Assembly: GCA_025963715.1 (NCBI GenBank) | Contig: JAOQAG010000012.1 | Span: forward strand, 62,001-126,000 | DNA: 64,000 nucleotides | Reading direction: 5' to 3' | Source of the DNA: Bacteroidota bacterium | GTDB taxonomy: Bacteria; Bacteroidota; Bacteroidia; 2-12-FULL-35-15 | Shown: positions 24,662 to 34,597 of the stretch, one piece after another | Layout of the letters: the number at the start of each line of letters is the position of its first letter | Numbering within the stretch: the first letter of the stretch is position 1 | Made by a program: the position numbers and the translations under genes | Notes under the pieces: model-generated | The model's database searches: none | What the model was told of the DNA's origin: nothing | Seen by the model: only the letters and a program-made list of their open reading frames with translations

Positions 24662-26319
24662 TGAAAAAATTCAATTATTATATCCTGTTACTGATAGCCT
24701 TTGTTATAGGCTATTTTTTTATGTACGGGCCGTACGGGTATAATGATGCCGATGACGGGTATACCATGGCACTTTGCTGGCGCATGTACAACGGTGAAAT
24801 TCCGTACAGGGATTTTATTCTTGTACGGCCGCCGCTCCCGTTTTTAGTTCATTTACCTACACTGTACCTGGTGCCGCAAAACTATCAGGTTATTTTTGAA
24901 CGCTTTTTATTTTTTGTAATGATGGGCTGCTCTGCTCTGTTTGCTGCGCTTTCCATAGACAAGCTTTTTGATCTGAAAACATTTCGCATCCATCCATTTT
25001 TATTAGCAACGATAGGTTTTGTTTTCTCCGTTCATAATTTTCCACCAATGGCATGGTGTACTGTTGATGCTGTATTTTGGGGATCACTCGGAATTTATAT
25101 TCTTGTAAAATCGCCTTCACTGCTTTCGGTTACTACCGGTATGCTGTTCCTGTTTTTTGCTGCACTTTGCAAACAATCCTTTTACCTGATGCCTTTTGCA
25201 GGTATTATTTTCATACATGTATTTCACAGAGATCGTAAAAAAACAGCAGCAGCCATTATCAGCCTTACGGCGATGATCTCTCTTTTTCTGCTGGTACTGA
25301 GCAGTATGGGCGCGCTGAAAGGTTTCATAAAAATGACGGTTGGCAGCACTACTTTGTCTGACCTGATCGCTGCCGGTGTGTTCCGCTATTTTGTGATCAC
25401 GGCAAAATACCTGTTGGTGCCGCTTGCTGTTTGGCTTGCTGCTGTTAAGCTTTCGGCATTTCCAAAATTCGCACGCATTAAAGAACTGGTTCCTTATTTT
25501 TTCATTTCGTTTATTGTATTTTATTTGCTGGCCAAATTTGTTTACACGGTATTGTATGCAGGCATTCCTTATGAACCGGAGTATTCGCCTTTTTACCAGG
25601 ACGACACGGCCACCCTGCTTTTTATTCTTTCCGTTTTTCTCTTTATTGCCAATTTTTCGATGGAAAAAAAATGGCTGGGGCTGATGTTCATGATATTGCT
25701 TTCCTGGAGCTCGGGGATCAGCTGGGGATACCAGACCACTGCATTTTTTTCTACCCCGATGTTGTTTTGTTTTTTTATTGTTGCAAACAAATATTTTAAT
25801 ACACACAACATTACCCGCCTGGCGGTGTTTACTTTGCTGATCGGCACACTCACGTACCAGCTTGCCTATGAAAAACCCTATTGCAATCCACTAAAACGCA
25901 ACCTTACCTACAACCTTTCGGATATTCTCCCAAAGCTAAGCCACATAAAAGTAGGCAGGGATACGTATGATAAATACCACGAGCTGCTGCTCTTGAAAAA
26001 AAAATACGGCGACAACTTTAAAACATTACCGGGCATGCCGCTGGTAAATTACCTTACCAATACTAACAGTCCGGTGCCGCTCGACTGGATTTTTAATGCC
26101 GAAGTGAACAATAACGATGCGTCGATCCTGGATGCGCTCCGCAGCAAAAAAACGCTGGTATTTATGGAACGGCATCCGCAATTGATCAAGATTACCGATA
26201 TAAAAGAAAAGTTCCATGCAGGCACTGCTTATTTTATCACGCACAACTGGGAAAGGATAGACAGCACCAATTATTTTGACATTTACAAACCGAAAGAAGA
26301 AAACGGAATCGCACAGTGA
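24661..26319 (+). CDS. GT-C type membrane glycosyltransferase
   Basis: 552 residues with about ten to twelve hydrophobic segments (first at 5-22, then 80-100, 110-125, 155-180, 190-215, 240-260, 285-310 and later). The first periplasmic loop has the acidic YNDADDGY motif and NGEIPYRDF, typical of GT-C enzymes (ArnT/GT39-like) that use polyprenyl-phosphate sugars. The C-terminal about 130 residues form a soluble periplasmic domain. It is coupled by 1-base overlap (TAATG) upstream and TGATG downstream. Inferred role: adding a sugar to a lipid-linked or exported acceptor in the periplasm. Confidence 0.75.
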   Translation: MKKFNYYILLLIAFVIGYFFMYGPYGYNDADDGYTMALCWRMYNGEIPYRDFILVRPPLPFLVHLPTLYLVPQNYQVIFERFLFFVMMGCSALFAALSIDKLFDLKTFRIHPFLLATIGFVFSVHNFPPMAWCTVDAVFWGSLGIYILVKSPSLLSVTTGMLFLFFAALCKQSFYLMPFAGIIFIHVFHRDRKKTAAAIISLTAMISLFLLVLSSMGALKGFIKMTVGSTTLSDLIAAGVFRYFVITAKYLLVPLAVWLAAVKLSAFPKFARIKELVPYFFISFIVFYLLAKFVYTVLYAGIPYEPEYSPFYQDDTATLLFILSVFLFIANFSMEKKWLGLMFMILLSWSSGISWGYQTTAFFSTPMLFCFFIVANKYFNTHNITRLAVFTLLIGTLTYQLAYEKPYCNPLKRNLTYNLSDILPKLSHIKVGRDTYDKYHELLLLKKKYGDNFKTLPGMPLVNYLTNTNSPVPLDWIFNAEVNNNDASILDALRSKKTLVFMERHPQLIKITDIKEKFHAGTAYFITHNWERIDSTNYFDIYKPKEENGIAQ

Positions 26320-27389
26320 TGGAGAAAAAAAAGATATATCCGGCCTCGGTGAATACTCCTGAAAAAGAGCCGTTTTTTCACAACATCGATCCTGTTGTTT
26401 TTAAAGCTGTGTTTTCAAAAAAGAAGGAACAGCCCGCTCTTTATTTATATTCGCTGAACAATGCATACGCATCGCCTTACGGAAGTGTTTTTAAAAACGG
26501 TAGGGTGATCAGGGAATCCATTTATCAATCGGCTGCAGCAAACATCCGCAGTAATTTTTTCTCCTTCTGGAATAAGATCATTCGTAACAAAGTACGCCCG
26601 ATCAGCGGTGATTGTGTGGTGGTCAGCCATTCCTGGTTTCAGAATTATTATCACTGGATGACCGAAATTGTTCCGCGCCTATTTTTAATGCAGGAGGAGC
26701 TGACCGGAAAAAAGCTGATCATTCACAAAAACCTTTCGGCCTTTCACCATGCTGTACTCAGCAAATTTAATTTCAAAGAGATCATTTATATTGAAGATCA
26801 TGAAATTGCAAAATGCGAACAGCTGAGCTTTACTTCTTTTCCGAGCCATTACACCAACCGGTTTTTGAATGCAGCGGCGGGGCCGGTAAAAATGATAGAG
26901 CTGAATGTAAATGAAGTACTCATGCGCGAAATGAAACGCTGGTTTATTGATACCAATCCTTTGCTTAAAAATAATAAGGAAGTAAAAAACAGCAGGATCT
27001 TCATCAGTAGAAAAAAAGCAGGCTACCGCAAAATTTTAAATGAAGCGGAGCTGGACCACATTTTGGAAAAAGCCGGGTTTGTAAAAATATTTTTAGAGGA
27101 TCTTTCTTTTGACGAACAGGTGCAGGCATTATACAATGCAAATGTTGTAGTGGCCATACACGGTGCCGGGCTCACCAATATTTTGTTCATGCAGCCGCAC
27201 ACGCACGTGATCAATTTTATAAGTGAGGCCCATCATGAATTTTGCTACCTCACCATGGCACACATCGCGGAAAGCAACTATGCACACATTAACTGCCGGG
27301 GAACAAAAAAAGAAAATCCTGCCTACAATGATATCACCATCGACCCTGCACTGGCGCAGGAAGTACTCCATTTAATCACTGTAAGCTAA
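26319..27389 (+). CDS. GT61-family (DUF563) glycosyltransferase
   Basis: 356 residues from the ATG at 26319; a GTG one codon earlier is possible but overlaps the previous gene more. GT61 signatures are NYYHWMTEIVPRL (about 108-120), RIFISRKKAGYRKILNE, and VVAIHGAGLTNILFM near the end. Bacterial GT61 proteins are found in capsule and O-antigen loci; the donor sugar is not predictable. No signal peptide or membrane helix, so it should act at the cytoplasmic face. Start-stop overlap with both neighbours (TGATG, TAATG) places it in the glycan operon. Confidence 0.85.
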   Translation: MEKKKIYPASVNTPEKEPFFHNIDPVVFKAVFSKKKEQPALYLYSLNNAYASPYGSVFKNGRVIRESIYQSAAANIRSNFFSFWNKIIRNKVRPISGDCVVVSHSWFQNYYHWMTEIVPRLFLMQEELTGKKLIIHKNLSAFHHAVLSKFNFKEIIYIEDHEIAKCEQLSFTSFPSHYTNRFLNAAAGPVKMIELNVNEVLMREMKRWFIDTNPLLKNNKEVKNSRIFISRKKAGYRKILNEAELDHILEKAGFVKIFLEDLSFDEQVQALYNANVVVAIHGAGLTNILFMQPHTHVINFISEAHHEFCYLTMAHIAESNYAHINCRGTKKENPAYNDITIDPALAQEVLHLITVS

Positions 27390-28678
27390 TGGAAAAAGTG
27401 CTGATCCTCGCCTACTATTATCCGCCCTGCCGTGGTGTTGCAGCCTACCGGCCACAATCCTGGGCAAAGGATTTTCGCCTGCACGGATATGCACCTACCG
27501 TAATTACCCGCCACTGGAGCGGAGATGAGAGCGTGTGGGAAGATTACATGAAAGATGCGGATAAAAAAACGGAGATCATTACAGACCAACATTCCAGCAC
27601 CATTTATTTGCCTTATAAAAAAAACAAGCTGCTGCAATTCGCAGAAAAAAAATGGGTGCGCAGCTTAAAGCTGAATAAGCTCATTTATTTAGGCTTAACG
27701 TTAAATGGTGATTTCCAAATGGAGATCGACGGATACAATTGTTTTAAAGAGTATTTGTTTGAACACCTGCGAACAGAAAAATACAAGCTGATCATCATCA
27801 CTTCTCCGCCTTTAAATGTGGCGAAGCTGGCATACAAAGCAGCAAAAAAATTTAAGATCCCCTTTGCGATCGATTTCCAGGATTCCTGGAACAACCTGAT
27901 GCTTGCAGAAAATTACAATCCCGGCAGGAAAGAAAAATTTTACAATTCCGTAAAAGAATTTTACCTGCGGAAATGGCTCGGCAAAGCATTATTTTCCGTC
28001 ACTGTTACGCCTGCCATCGGCGACAGGATCAAAGAACATACACACAAGCCGGTGGAGATCATCACCAACGGATTTGAGCAGAATGCTTATAGTTCCAGGC
28101 CGGTAATACCTTCTTCGGATGTTTTTAATATCTCGGTAATGGGTACCATTCATCCCATGCAGGACATCACGGCCATGCTGGAAGGTTTGAATTTATTTTT
28201 GCAGGAAAAAGATCCTGCAAAAGTAAAACTAAACTTTATCGGGCTGGACTCCTTCCCGGAAATGTCAGGGCATGTAAAAAGCGCGCTGCCTGCATCATTC
28301 CTGCATGTTTCTCCAAGGGTAAAAATGGAAGAAGCTGTTGATCTGACACTGGCGGCAAATGTGCTGCTGTTCCCAAGCTACAAAGGATACAAAGGATATT
28401 ACACCGCCAAGATCTTCGAATACCTGGGAGCACAGCGCAACATTTTAATGATGCCCGGCAACAACGATATTGTGGATGAACTGATCGGGAGAACACAAGC
28501 GGGAAAAATTGCAAATTCCGCAACCGAATTTGCACAGATCCTCAACAGCTGGCATAACGAATGGAAAAACACGGGCACATTAATATACAACGGCATCCCG
28601 GAAGAGATCCGTTTTTTTTCGAGAGAACGGCAAAACGAATTGCTTTGTGAAGCGATCACCAGGCATTTAAGCGCATAA
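27389..28678 (+). CDS. GT4-type glycosyltransferase
   Basis: 429 residues. A GT-B fold glycosyltransferase: the N-terminal half starts with MEKVLILAYYYPPCRGVAAYRP, the usual nucleotide-free Rossmann domain, and contains ITSPPLNVAKLAYKAAKKFKIPFAIDFQDSW. The C-terminal half has IMGT/FIGLDSFPE and LLFPSYKGYKGYYTAKIFEYLGAQ, where the Glu in KIFEYLG corresponds to the EX7E donor-binding region. Cytoplasmic, presumably transfers a sugar in glycan assembly. It overlaps the GT61 gene by one base. Donor and linkage unknown. Confidence 0.83.
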   Translation: MEKVLILAYYYPPCRGVAAYRPQSWAKDFRLHGYAPTVITRHWSGDESVWEDYMKDADKKTEIITDQHSSTIYLPYKKNKLLQFAEKKWVRSLKLNKLIYLGLTLNGDFQMEIDGYNCFKEYLFEHLRTEKYKLIIITSPPLNVAKLAYKAAKKFKIPFAIDFQDSWNNLMLAENYNPGRKEKFYNSVKEFYLRKWLGKALFSVTVTPAIGDRIKEHTHKPVEIITNGFEQNAYSSRPVIPSSDVFNISVMGTIHPMQDITAMLEGLNLFLQEKDPAKVKLNFIGLDSFPEMSGHVKSALPASFLHVSPRVKMEEAVDLTLAANVLLFPSYKGYKGYYTAKIFEYLGAQRNILMMPGNNDIVDELIGRTQAGKIANSATEFAQILNSWHNEWKNTGTLIYNGIPEEIRFFSRERQNELLCEAITRHLSA

Positions 28679-28722
28679 TGCACCCGGCCCTGCAGGCAAT
28701 AAAAAATTAAAGAAAACAGGCT

Positions 28723-29838
28723 TTGAAAATAAAAATCATAACGATCATTTCTAATATTGATACTGCACTTGGGTTCGAGTGGGTTGCAAAGTATTTGGAT
28801 AAAGAGCAGTTTGAACAGCAGTTTATTTTTTTGAATCCTGCAGAAGGCGCACTTGAAAGGCATCTGAAAGACAATCATTTTGCCGTGTTCTCTATAAAAT
28901 ATACAGGCAAGGCCGATCTGCCTGCCGCTTTTTTAAAGATCGTTTCCATTCTCCGGAAGGAAAAACCACAGATCGTTCACACCCATCTTTTTGAAGCATC
29001 CATCATCGGGCTTACCGCGGCAAAGCTTTGCGGAATAAAAAAACGCATCCACACACGGCATCATTCGGACTCGAACCGGGTGTATGTGCCAAAAGCGGTG
29101 AAGTACGACCGGTTCATCAATAAACAGGCAACGGATATTATTGCCATCAGTAAAAACGTGGCCGATGTGCTGACCAATGATGAACATGTTCCCTCTCAAA
29201 AAGTCCACACGATCTACCACGGGCTGGAATTAAGCGCAACGGAAAATATCAGCAGCGAACGCATAAAGAAATTACGCAGCATTTACAATCCGGATAACCG
29301 CCGACCGGTGATCGGTGTTATTTCCCGCTACATTCATTTAAAAGGCATCCAGTACATTATTCCCGCGTTTAAGGAGCTGCTGCAAACACATCCACATGCT
29401 TTACTGGTACTGGCAAATGCAAAAGGCAACTACAGCGGGGAGATCAAAAAAATGCTTGCCACTCTTCCACCCGGCAGCTACTGCGAAATTGAATTTGAAA
29501 AAGACCTGTTTGCGCTTTACAAATTGTTTGATGTATACGTGCATGCGCCCATCACGCAAACATGCGAGGCATTCGGGCAAACGTACATTGAGGCGCTGGC
29601 AGCCGGTACGCCTTCCGTTTTTACATTATCGGGCATTGCATCAGAGTTTATTAAAAACCGGGAAAATGCGCTGGTAGTGGATTACCGGAGCAGTAGCCAG
29701 ATCCTTTCGGCCTGCCTTGAGCTCCTTCAAAATCACGAACTGGCCGATAGCATTACAAGCAAAGGAAAAGCGGATATACATGCATTGTTCAGCATACAGA
29801 AAATGATCGCGTCCCTTGAATCCCTGTATAAAAAATAA
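28723..29838 (+). CDS. GT4-family glycosyltransferase with a TTG start
   Basis: 371 residues. The start is TTG at 28723: the frame is closed by a TAA at 28708-28710, and no ATG gives the full N-terminus MKIKIITIISNID. GT-B features: QIVHTHLFEASIIGLTAAKLCG and RIHTRHHSD in the N-terminal domain; VISRYIHLKGIQYIIPAF and CEAFGQTYIEALAAGTPSVF (EX7E-type, E268-E276 region) in the donor domain. A ten-codon frame (28678-28710) overlapping the previous stop lies just upstream and might aid coupling. Sugar specificity unknown. Confidence 0.85.
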   Translation: MKIKIITIISNIDTALGFEWVAKYLDKEQFEQQFIFLNPAEGALERHLKDNHFAVFSIKYTGKADLPAAFLKIVSILRKEKPQIVHTHLFEASIIGLTAAKLCGIKKRIHTRHHSDSNRVYVPKAVKYDRFINKQATDIIAISKNVADVLTNDEHVPSQKVHTIYHGLELSATENISSERIKKLRSIYNPDNRRPVIGVISRYIHLKGIQYIIPAFKELLQTHPHALLVLANAKGNYSGEIKKMLATLPPGSYCEIEFEKDLFALYKLFDVYVHAPITQTCEAFGQTYIEALAAGTPSVFTLSGIASEFIKNRENALVVDYRSSSQILSACLELLQNHELADSITSKGKADIHALFSIQKMIASLESLYKK

Positions 29839-29925
29839 GCGTTTTTTTGGGAAAATCATAGTACTTTTACAACGTATGCAGGCCTGCCTGCCGTGATCCA
29901 TTCATAAAAAGATTTTTGTTCAAAA

Positions 29926-30801
29926 ATGAATTCAGTTCCATTGATCTCTATTATAATTCCTTGCTTTAATGCAGAAAAATTTATTGCCGACACACTCCAG
30001 TCCGTGCTCCGCCAAACATATACCAACGTTGAAGTGATCTGTATTAACGACGGATCAACGGATAACTCAGAAGCAATCATCAGCAGCATCAACGATCAGC
30101 GCATTCATTATTTTTACAAAAAAAATACCGGGGTTTCCGATTCGCGTAACCAGGGATTGAAAAAAGCAAAGGGCGAGTACATCCTGTTCCTCGATGCGGA
30201 TGATCTGCTGTCAGAACAATTCGTTGAAAAAAGCATTGACGCATTACAGCAAAATAATACGGTTGGTTTTTGCAGTTCCAAAGTGATCAAGATCGATGAA
30301 ACAGGAAAGGCGCTTTCGGCAAACCAATGGAAAGGTGCGTCAGGCGATATTCTGCAGGAAGTGCTGAGTTATAATCCTGATATTGTAACCTGCCCTTCCA
30401 ACTATGTTTTTCGTAAAAAAATACTGGTTGATAATTCCGTTTTTTTCAACACCAGCTTATCCAGCAGCGCCGATCGTTATTTCCTGATCGAGCTGGCAAA
30501 TTATACAAAAGGAATGCTCATCACCGATGGCAACTACCTGTATTACCGGGTACACAAAACCAGCATGTCGAATAATTTTACGCCCGGATTATTGAATGAC
30601 AATTTACTTTTTCAAAAAGAAGTATTGAAGATCGGCAACATTCCGGGAAGATTAAAACGTGAGTTTAATTTTAAAACCAATTATATTTTCGCAGGAAGCT
30701 CCTTCCGGTTAAAGCAATACGGCCCCTGCATTGGCTTTTCGGTCAAAGCATTTTATTATAATCCATTGGGATTTATAAAACAACTCATTATTAAAAATTA
30801 A
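29926..30801 (+). CDS. GT2-family glycosyltransferase
   Basis: 291 residues. GT-A fold, family 2: ISIIIPCFNAEKFIADTL at the N-terminus, ICINDGSTDNS for nucleotide binding, SRNQGLKKAKGEYILFLDADD with the DxD-type metal-binding motif (LDADD) near residue 87. The C-terminal part is helical without clear membrane segments. It acts in the cytoplasm on a lipid-linked acceptor. It lies 87 bases after the previous gene and only 5 bases before asnB, suggesting co-translation with the latter. Confidence 0.9.
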   Translation: MNSVPLISIIIPCFNAEKFIADTLQSVLRQTYTNVEVICINDGSTDNSEAIISSINDQRIHYFYKKNTGVSDSRNQGLKKAKGEYILFLDADDLLSEQFVEKSIDALQQNNTVGFCSSKVIKIDETGKALSANQWKGASGDILQEVLSYNPDIVTCPSNYVFRKKILVDNSVFFNTSLSSSADRYFLIELANYTKGMLITDGNYLYYRVHKTSMSNNFTPGLLNDNLLFQKEVLKIGNIPGRLKREFNFKTNYIFAGSSFRLKQYGPCIGFSVKAFYYNPLGFIKQLIIKN

Positions 30802-30806
30802 ACACC

Positions 30807-32687
30807 ATGTGCGGGATCACCGGATATTATTCATTCAATAATAAATTTTCTGAGGCCGAGCTTCATGAAATGACCAATTCGATTGCGCACCGGGGACCAA
30901 ATGCAAGCGGTTATTACCGCGACCAGGTAGTTGGGCTTGGCCATCGCAGGCTGAGCATCATTGATCTTTCCGACAGCGCCAACCAGCCCATGCATTCTTC
31001 CGACAACCGTTACGTGATGGTGTACAACGGCGAAGTGTACAATTATCGTGAGATTGCTGTTGAATTAAAACAAAAATACAAAACCAATTTTCATACCTCC
31101 TCCGATTCGGAAGTGATCCTCGAAGCGTATGTGCGTTACGGCCCCGATTTTTTACAAAAATTAAACGGCATGTTTGCCATCGCGATCTATGATAAATTAA
31201 AAAATGAATTGTTCATCTGCCGCGACAGGATTGGAATAAAACCACTTTATTATTTTTGGGACGGAGAAAATTTTGCATTTGCATCCGAATTAAAAGCGCT
31301 CACAAAAACAGCGTACATTCCGCTGGAGCTCAATAAAAATGCGATCTACCAGTTTTTGCACCTGGGATTTATTCCTGCGCCGCAGTCGATCTACCAATCG
31401 GTAAAAAAGCTGGAAGCGGGCACCTGGATGAAGATCTCGGAGAAAAATATGCACTCCGAAAAGTACTGGACCGTAAACCAGGCCGTGACGGGAAAAACGG
31501 TGACAAAGGAAAAAGAAGCGATCGTAAAGCTGAGTGATTTACTGATGAGTTCCGTACAATACCAGATCAAAAGCGATGTACCTTTTGGTGTATTCCTGAG
31601 CGGAGGTATTGACTCCAGTCTTGTTACAGCCTACGCCGTAAATTTATCCGGTGTAAAAGTAAATACATTTTCAATTGGATTTGAAGAGAACCGCTACAAC
31701 GAATCCGTTTATGCCAAAGCCGTTGCCAATCATCTCGGTACCAATCACCACGAATTTATTGTTTCCTACAACGATGCCATCGGCCTGATCGATACTATTT
31801 TTGATACTTACAGCGAACCCTTCGCGGATGCTTCCGCGATCCCGACCATGCTGGTTTCAAAACTGGCGCAGCAGCATGTAACCGTTACCCTTTCGGGAGA
31901 AGGCGGCGACGAATTATTTTTAGGTTATGGTGCATATCAATGGGCGCGCAGGCTCAATCAGCCTGTTATCAAGGCTCTGCGTAAACCTATCGCCAGCGCG
32001 CTTGCTCATTCTCATTCGCGCTTTGAGCGTCATGCAGGTTATTTTAAATATCCCGAATCGGCCCTGCAATACAGTCACACGCTTTCGCAGGAACAATATT
32101 ATTTTACGCTGGCCAACCTCGACAATATGCTGACAAGTGGTTTTGCAGCTTCACAGGGCGCTACTAATATCGAACAGCTGAGTCGTTTTGGCGTAGAGAT
32201 CGAACACCTCGGAAGAGACATGGAACCGATGGAAAAACAAGCGCTTTTTGATCTTAATTTTTATTTACAGGACGATCTGCTTACGAAGGTTGACCGCGCC
32301 AGTATGCACTTTTCGCTTGAAACACGCGTACCTTACCTCGATCACAGGATCATTGAATATGCACTGAATATTTCCAGCAGCCTGAAGTACAAAAACGGCA
32401 CAGCAAAATACATTCTGAAAGAAATTTTGTACCAGTACGTTCCAAAAAAATTCTTCGACCGCCCGAAACAGGGCTTTGCCATTCCATTGGAAAAATGGCT
32501 CAACAACGAATTGCGTTTTTTAATTGAAGACAATCTTTCAAAAGAAGTGATCGGGAAATACGGGGTCGTAAAATTTGAATACGTGGAGCAATTGAAAAAA
32601 GAATTTTTCAACGGTAAATCATATTATTACAGCAGGCTTTGGCTGTTGATCGTGTTACACAAATGGCTGCGGATCAATGTCAAGTAA
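30807..32687 (+). CDS. asnB: Glutamine-hydrolysing asparagine synthase-family protein
   Basis: 626 residues, normal for AsnB. The N-terminal glutaminase domain begins MCGITGYYS with nucleophile Cys2, and contains RGPNASG and YNGEVYNY. The synthetase domain has the PP-loop SGGIDSS (265-271) and SGEGGDELFLGY. AsnB makes asparagine from aspartate, ATP and glutamine; paralogues within polysaccharide loci often amidate uronic-acid sugars. The latter is inferred here from the neighbours. Start ATG is forced by Cys2. The stop is followed within 10 bases by a GTTCAAAG-type word block. Confidence 0.93.
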   Translation: MCGITGYYSFNNKFSEAELHEMTNSIAHRGPNASGYYRDQVVGLGHRRLSIIDLSDSANQPMHSSDNRYVMVYNGEVYNYREIAVELKQKYKTNFHTSSDSEVILEAYVRYGPDFLQKLNGMFAIAIYDKLKNELFICRDRIGIKPLYYFWDGENFAFASELKALTKTAYIPLELNKNAIYQFLHLGFIPAPQSIYQSVKKLEAGTWMKISEKNMHSEKYWTVNQAVTGKTVTKEKEAIVKLSDLLMSSVQYQIKSDVPFGVFLSGGIDSSLVTAYAVNLSGVKVNTFSIGFEENRYNESVYAKAVANHLGTNHHEFIVSYNDAIGLIDTIFDTYSEPFADASAIPTMLVSKLAQQHVTVTLSGEGGDELFLGYGAYQWARRLNQPVIKALRKPIASALAHSHSRFERHAGYFKYPESALQYSHTLSQEQYYFTLANLDNMLTSGFAASQGATNIEQLSRFGVEIEHLGRDMEPMEKQALFDLNFYLQDDLLTKVDRASMHFSLETRVPYLDHRIIEYALNISSSLKYKNGTAKYILKEILYQYVPKKFFDRPKQGFAIPLEKWLNNELRFLIEDNLSKEVIGKYGVVKFEYVEQLKKEFFNGKSYYYSRLWLLIVLHKWLRINVK

Positions 32688-33165
32688 AAGTTTGAAGACG
32701 GAAGTTCGATTTCGGAAGTTTGCTGTACTCAGATGCTGTGTAAAAAAAGTTCAAAGTTCAAGGTTCAAAGTTTTGCTGTATGCAGATGTTGTGTTTGTTA
32801 AATCAAAATCCCATCTACCTTTTTAATTGTCATCCCGGGCCTGACCCGGGATCTCATAAATGTTAGCAGAATCTGTCTGTACGTTTTTTAATTAGCAGCT
32901 CCCGTCTGCCGCGGCGGACAAAAATGACAGAACATCAGAGCAATTGCGCTCCGAATCAAACACAGCACACACCCAGATTAGTATATTAGTATTAATTGGT
33001 ATTTAGTAGATCCCCAGATTCGTTTTTCGTTCCTGTTCCTGCCCGAATCGTTCAGGCGGGCGTTATCCGTACCACACAGATTAGTATATTAGTAAAAATT
33101 GGTATTTAGCAGATCTATTCCTAAATCCTTATTTCTTAATTCCTAAATCCTAAATCCTTATACTT
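32688..33165. repeat. Composite word-repeat region between convergent genes
   Basis: In order: degenerate GGAAGTT words with TTTGCTGTACTCAGATGCTG (32688-32740), the 113-base module shared with 16838-16950 (32742-32854, including palindrome CATCCCGGGCCTGACCCGGG), a Pro-rich-codon-like CGCCGCGGCGG spot at about 32908, two AGATTAGTATATTAGTA..TTGGTATTTAG words (32974-33011, 33077-33113), a TTCCTGCCCGAATCGTTCAG element (33041-33060) also seen near 50199-50223, and ATTCCTAAATCC words (33117-33160) that run into the end of the minus-strand gene. No gene. Confidence 0.8.
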
Positions 33166-34500
33166 CTTCATCGCCTTTTTATCTCCCGTTCTCTGATCAT
33201 AAAAATACCGGAGCACAAACAAGCTGGAAACATAGAAAGGAATACAGGGAATTTTTAACCGCACTAATGATCCAAAATTGGAAGTAGCAATTCCCACCGA
33301 AAAAGCAAAAAACAAAGAAAATAAGACAGAAAATAAAAGCAGGGGATTTTGTCCGATAAGACTAAAGAACCCTAAAAACTTTAACCGGATGAGCAGAAAG
33401 GCCGTCAGCAGCATGATGTAGGTATTTTCTAACGCGGAAAGCAGCATTACCGGGTTTTTGGCATCCCACAAATACGGCCGGAACAAAGTAGCTGCAATCG
33501 CTAAATGCGCCTTGCCCATCATGCTCCCAAAACTGGAATCAAACTCACCAATATCAAAGCTATTCCCGCCATAATAATCCTGTTTCTGATCGAGATTCAC
33601 TACTACCGCCCGGTCCATTACCTTATCAATGGCATACAGCCCAAGGAAATCTCCCATCTGCGAAAGCAATAAAAGGCTGAGCCCCACACCCAGCGCAATA
33701 AAAAAAGGCGCTGCCAGGTATTTTAATACCTTGCTCTGCACCCTCGACAAACGATCGTTGGAAAGCCAGATGAGCGAACCGGGCAATAAGGCAAACAAAA
33801 TATAGGGTTTGATCGCGATTAGCAAAAAGGCTGCAATGAATATAAAAATGAGGCTGCTGAACTTGTATTTTTTACGGATAAAAAATGAATAGAAATGATA
33901 CGTATACCAACCCACTGCCGAAAGTGTGATCGTATCTTTTAACAAGCCCGAACCCCAGAAAACAACAGAAGGAATAAATAAGATAGAAATGGCAAACTGT
34001 TTTTCCAGCTTCGGGAACTGCTCATTGAACAACATGAACAAGCGCCAGATCCCGGTATAACAGATCCAGGCAAGTAAAATCGACATGACCACAAAGCTGT
34101 GAAAAGCCAGGAAATAAAGCGGGATGAGTAAACGCGATACAAACACTGCCGTACTGTCGCGCCAGAAAACAGGATAGCCGGTATCTTTATCAAAATACCG
34201 GAAATTATCACTCGAATTATTGCCGCCCGCTACATCCCAGAACATGTGCGTGTCCTTGTAAATCAGGTTGGAAATGGCTTTGGTGGTTTCGTAATAATTG
34301 GTAGTATCGCCGCCGGTGTAATAAAACTGGTAGATGAGGCACACTGAAATAGCGCCAAACAATTTTATCATCAATCCCCGCGTGTACCATTTATAGATCG
34401 GTTGCGCTACAATATTTTTCGACTGAATATAGCTCCCGGTAAAATAAATCATTAACAGGTAAAGCGGCGCCAGCAATAGATCGAAAATTGAAAGTACCAT
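33136..34500 (-). CDS. Polytopic membrane protein, possible polysaccharide polymerase
   Basis: 454 residues with about ten hydrophobic helices (5-24, 45-63, 118-145, 168-190, 205-222, 228-245, 262-285, 345-360, 375-395, 405-425). The segment around residues 280-345 (DKVMDRAVVVN to RPYLWDAKN) is a large hydrophilic loop, as in Wzy-type polymerases. It sits in the glycan locus but on the opposite strand. I do not recognise a specific family. The last residues (KDLGFRN) and the stop codon are encoded by the intergenic GGATTTAGG word array, so the C-terminus seems recently extended or replaced. Confidence 0.7.
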   Translation of the reverse strand: MVLSIFDLLLAPLYLLMIYFTGSYIQSKNIVAQPIYKWYTRGLMIKLFGAISVCLIYQFYYTGGDTTNYYETTKAISNLIYKDTHMFWDVAGGNNSSDNFRYFDKDTGYPVFWRDSTAVFVSRLLIPLYFLAFHSFVVMSILLAWICYTGIWRLFMLFNEQFPKLEKQFAISILFIPSVVFWGSGLLKDTITLSAVGWYTYHFYSFFIRKKYKFSSLIFIFIAAFLLIAIKPYILFALLPGSLIWLSNDRLSRVQSKVLKYLAAPFFIALGVGLSLLLLSQMGDFLGLYAIDKVMDRAVVVNLDQKQDYYGGNSFDIGEFDSSFGSMMGKAHLAIAATLFRPYLWDAKNPVMLLSALENTYIMLLTAFLLIRLKFLGFFSLIGQNPLLLFSVLFSLFFAFSVGIATSNFGSLVRLKIPCIPFYVSSLFVLRYFYDQRTGDKKAMKKYKDLGFRN

Positions 34501-34597
34501 GCGTGTGTATCCTGTTAGATTTGCTTAATTTAAACAAAAGTAACACATTGTTTTAAATATTATCTTAAACTTGTAGTGTAATTTTTGGCTGTAGAAA

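Noticed and set aside
25117-25806. 229-codon minus-strand frame
   Set aside because: Lies opposite the GT-C membrane protein gene, whose hydrophobic codons give long antisense frames; composition (Lys/Arg/Gln-rich) is typical of a shadow.
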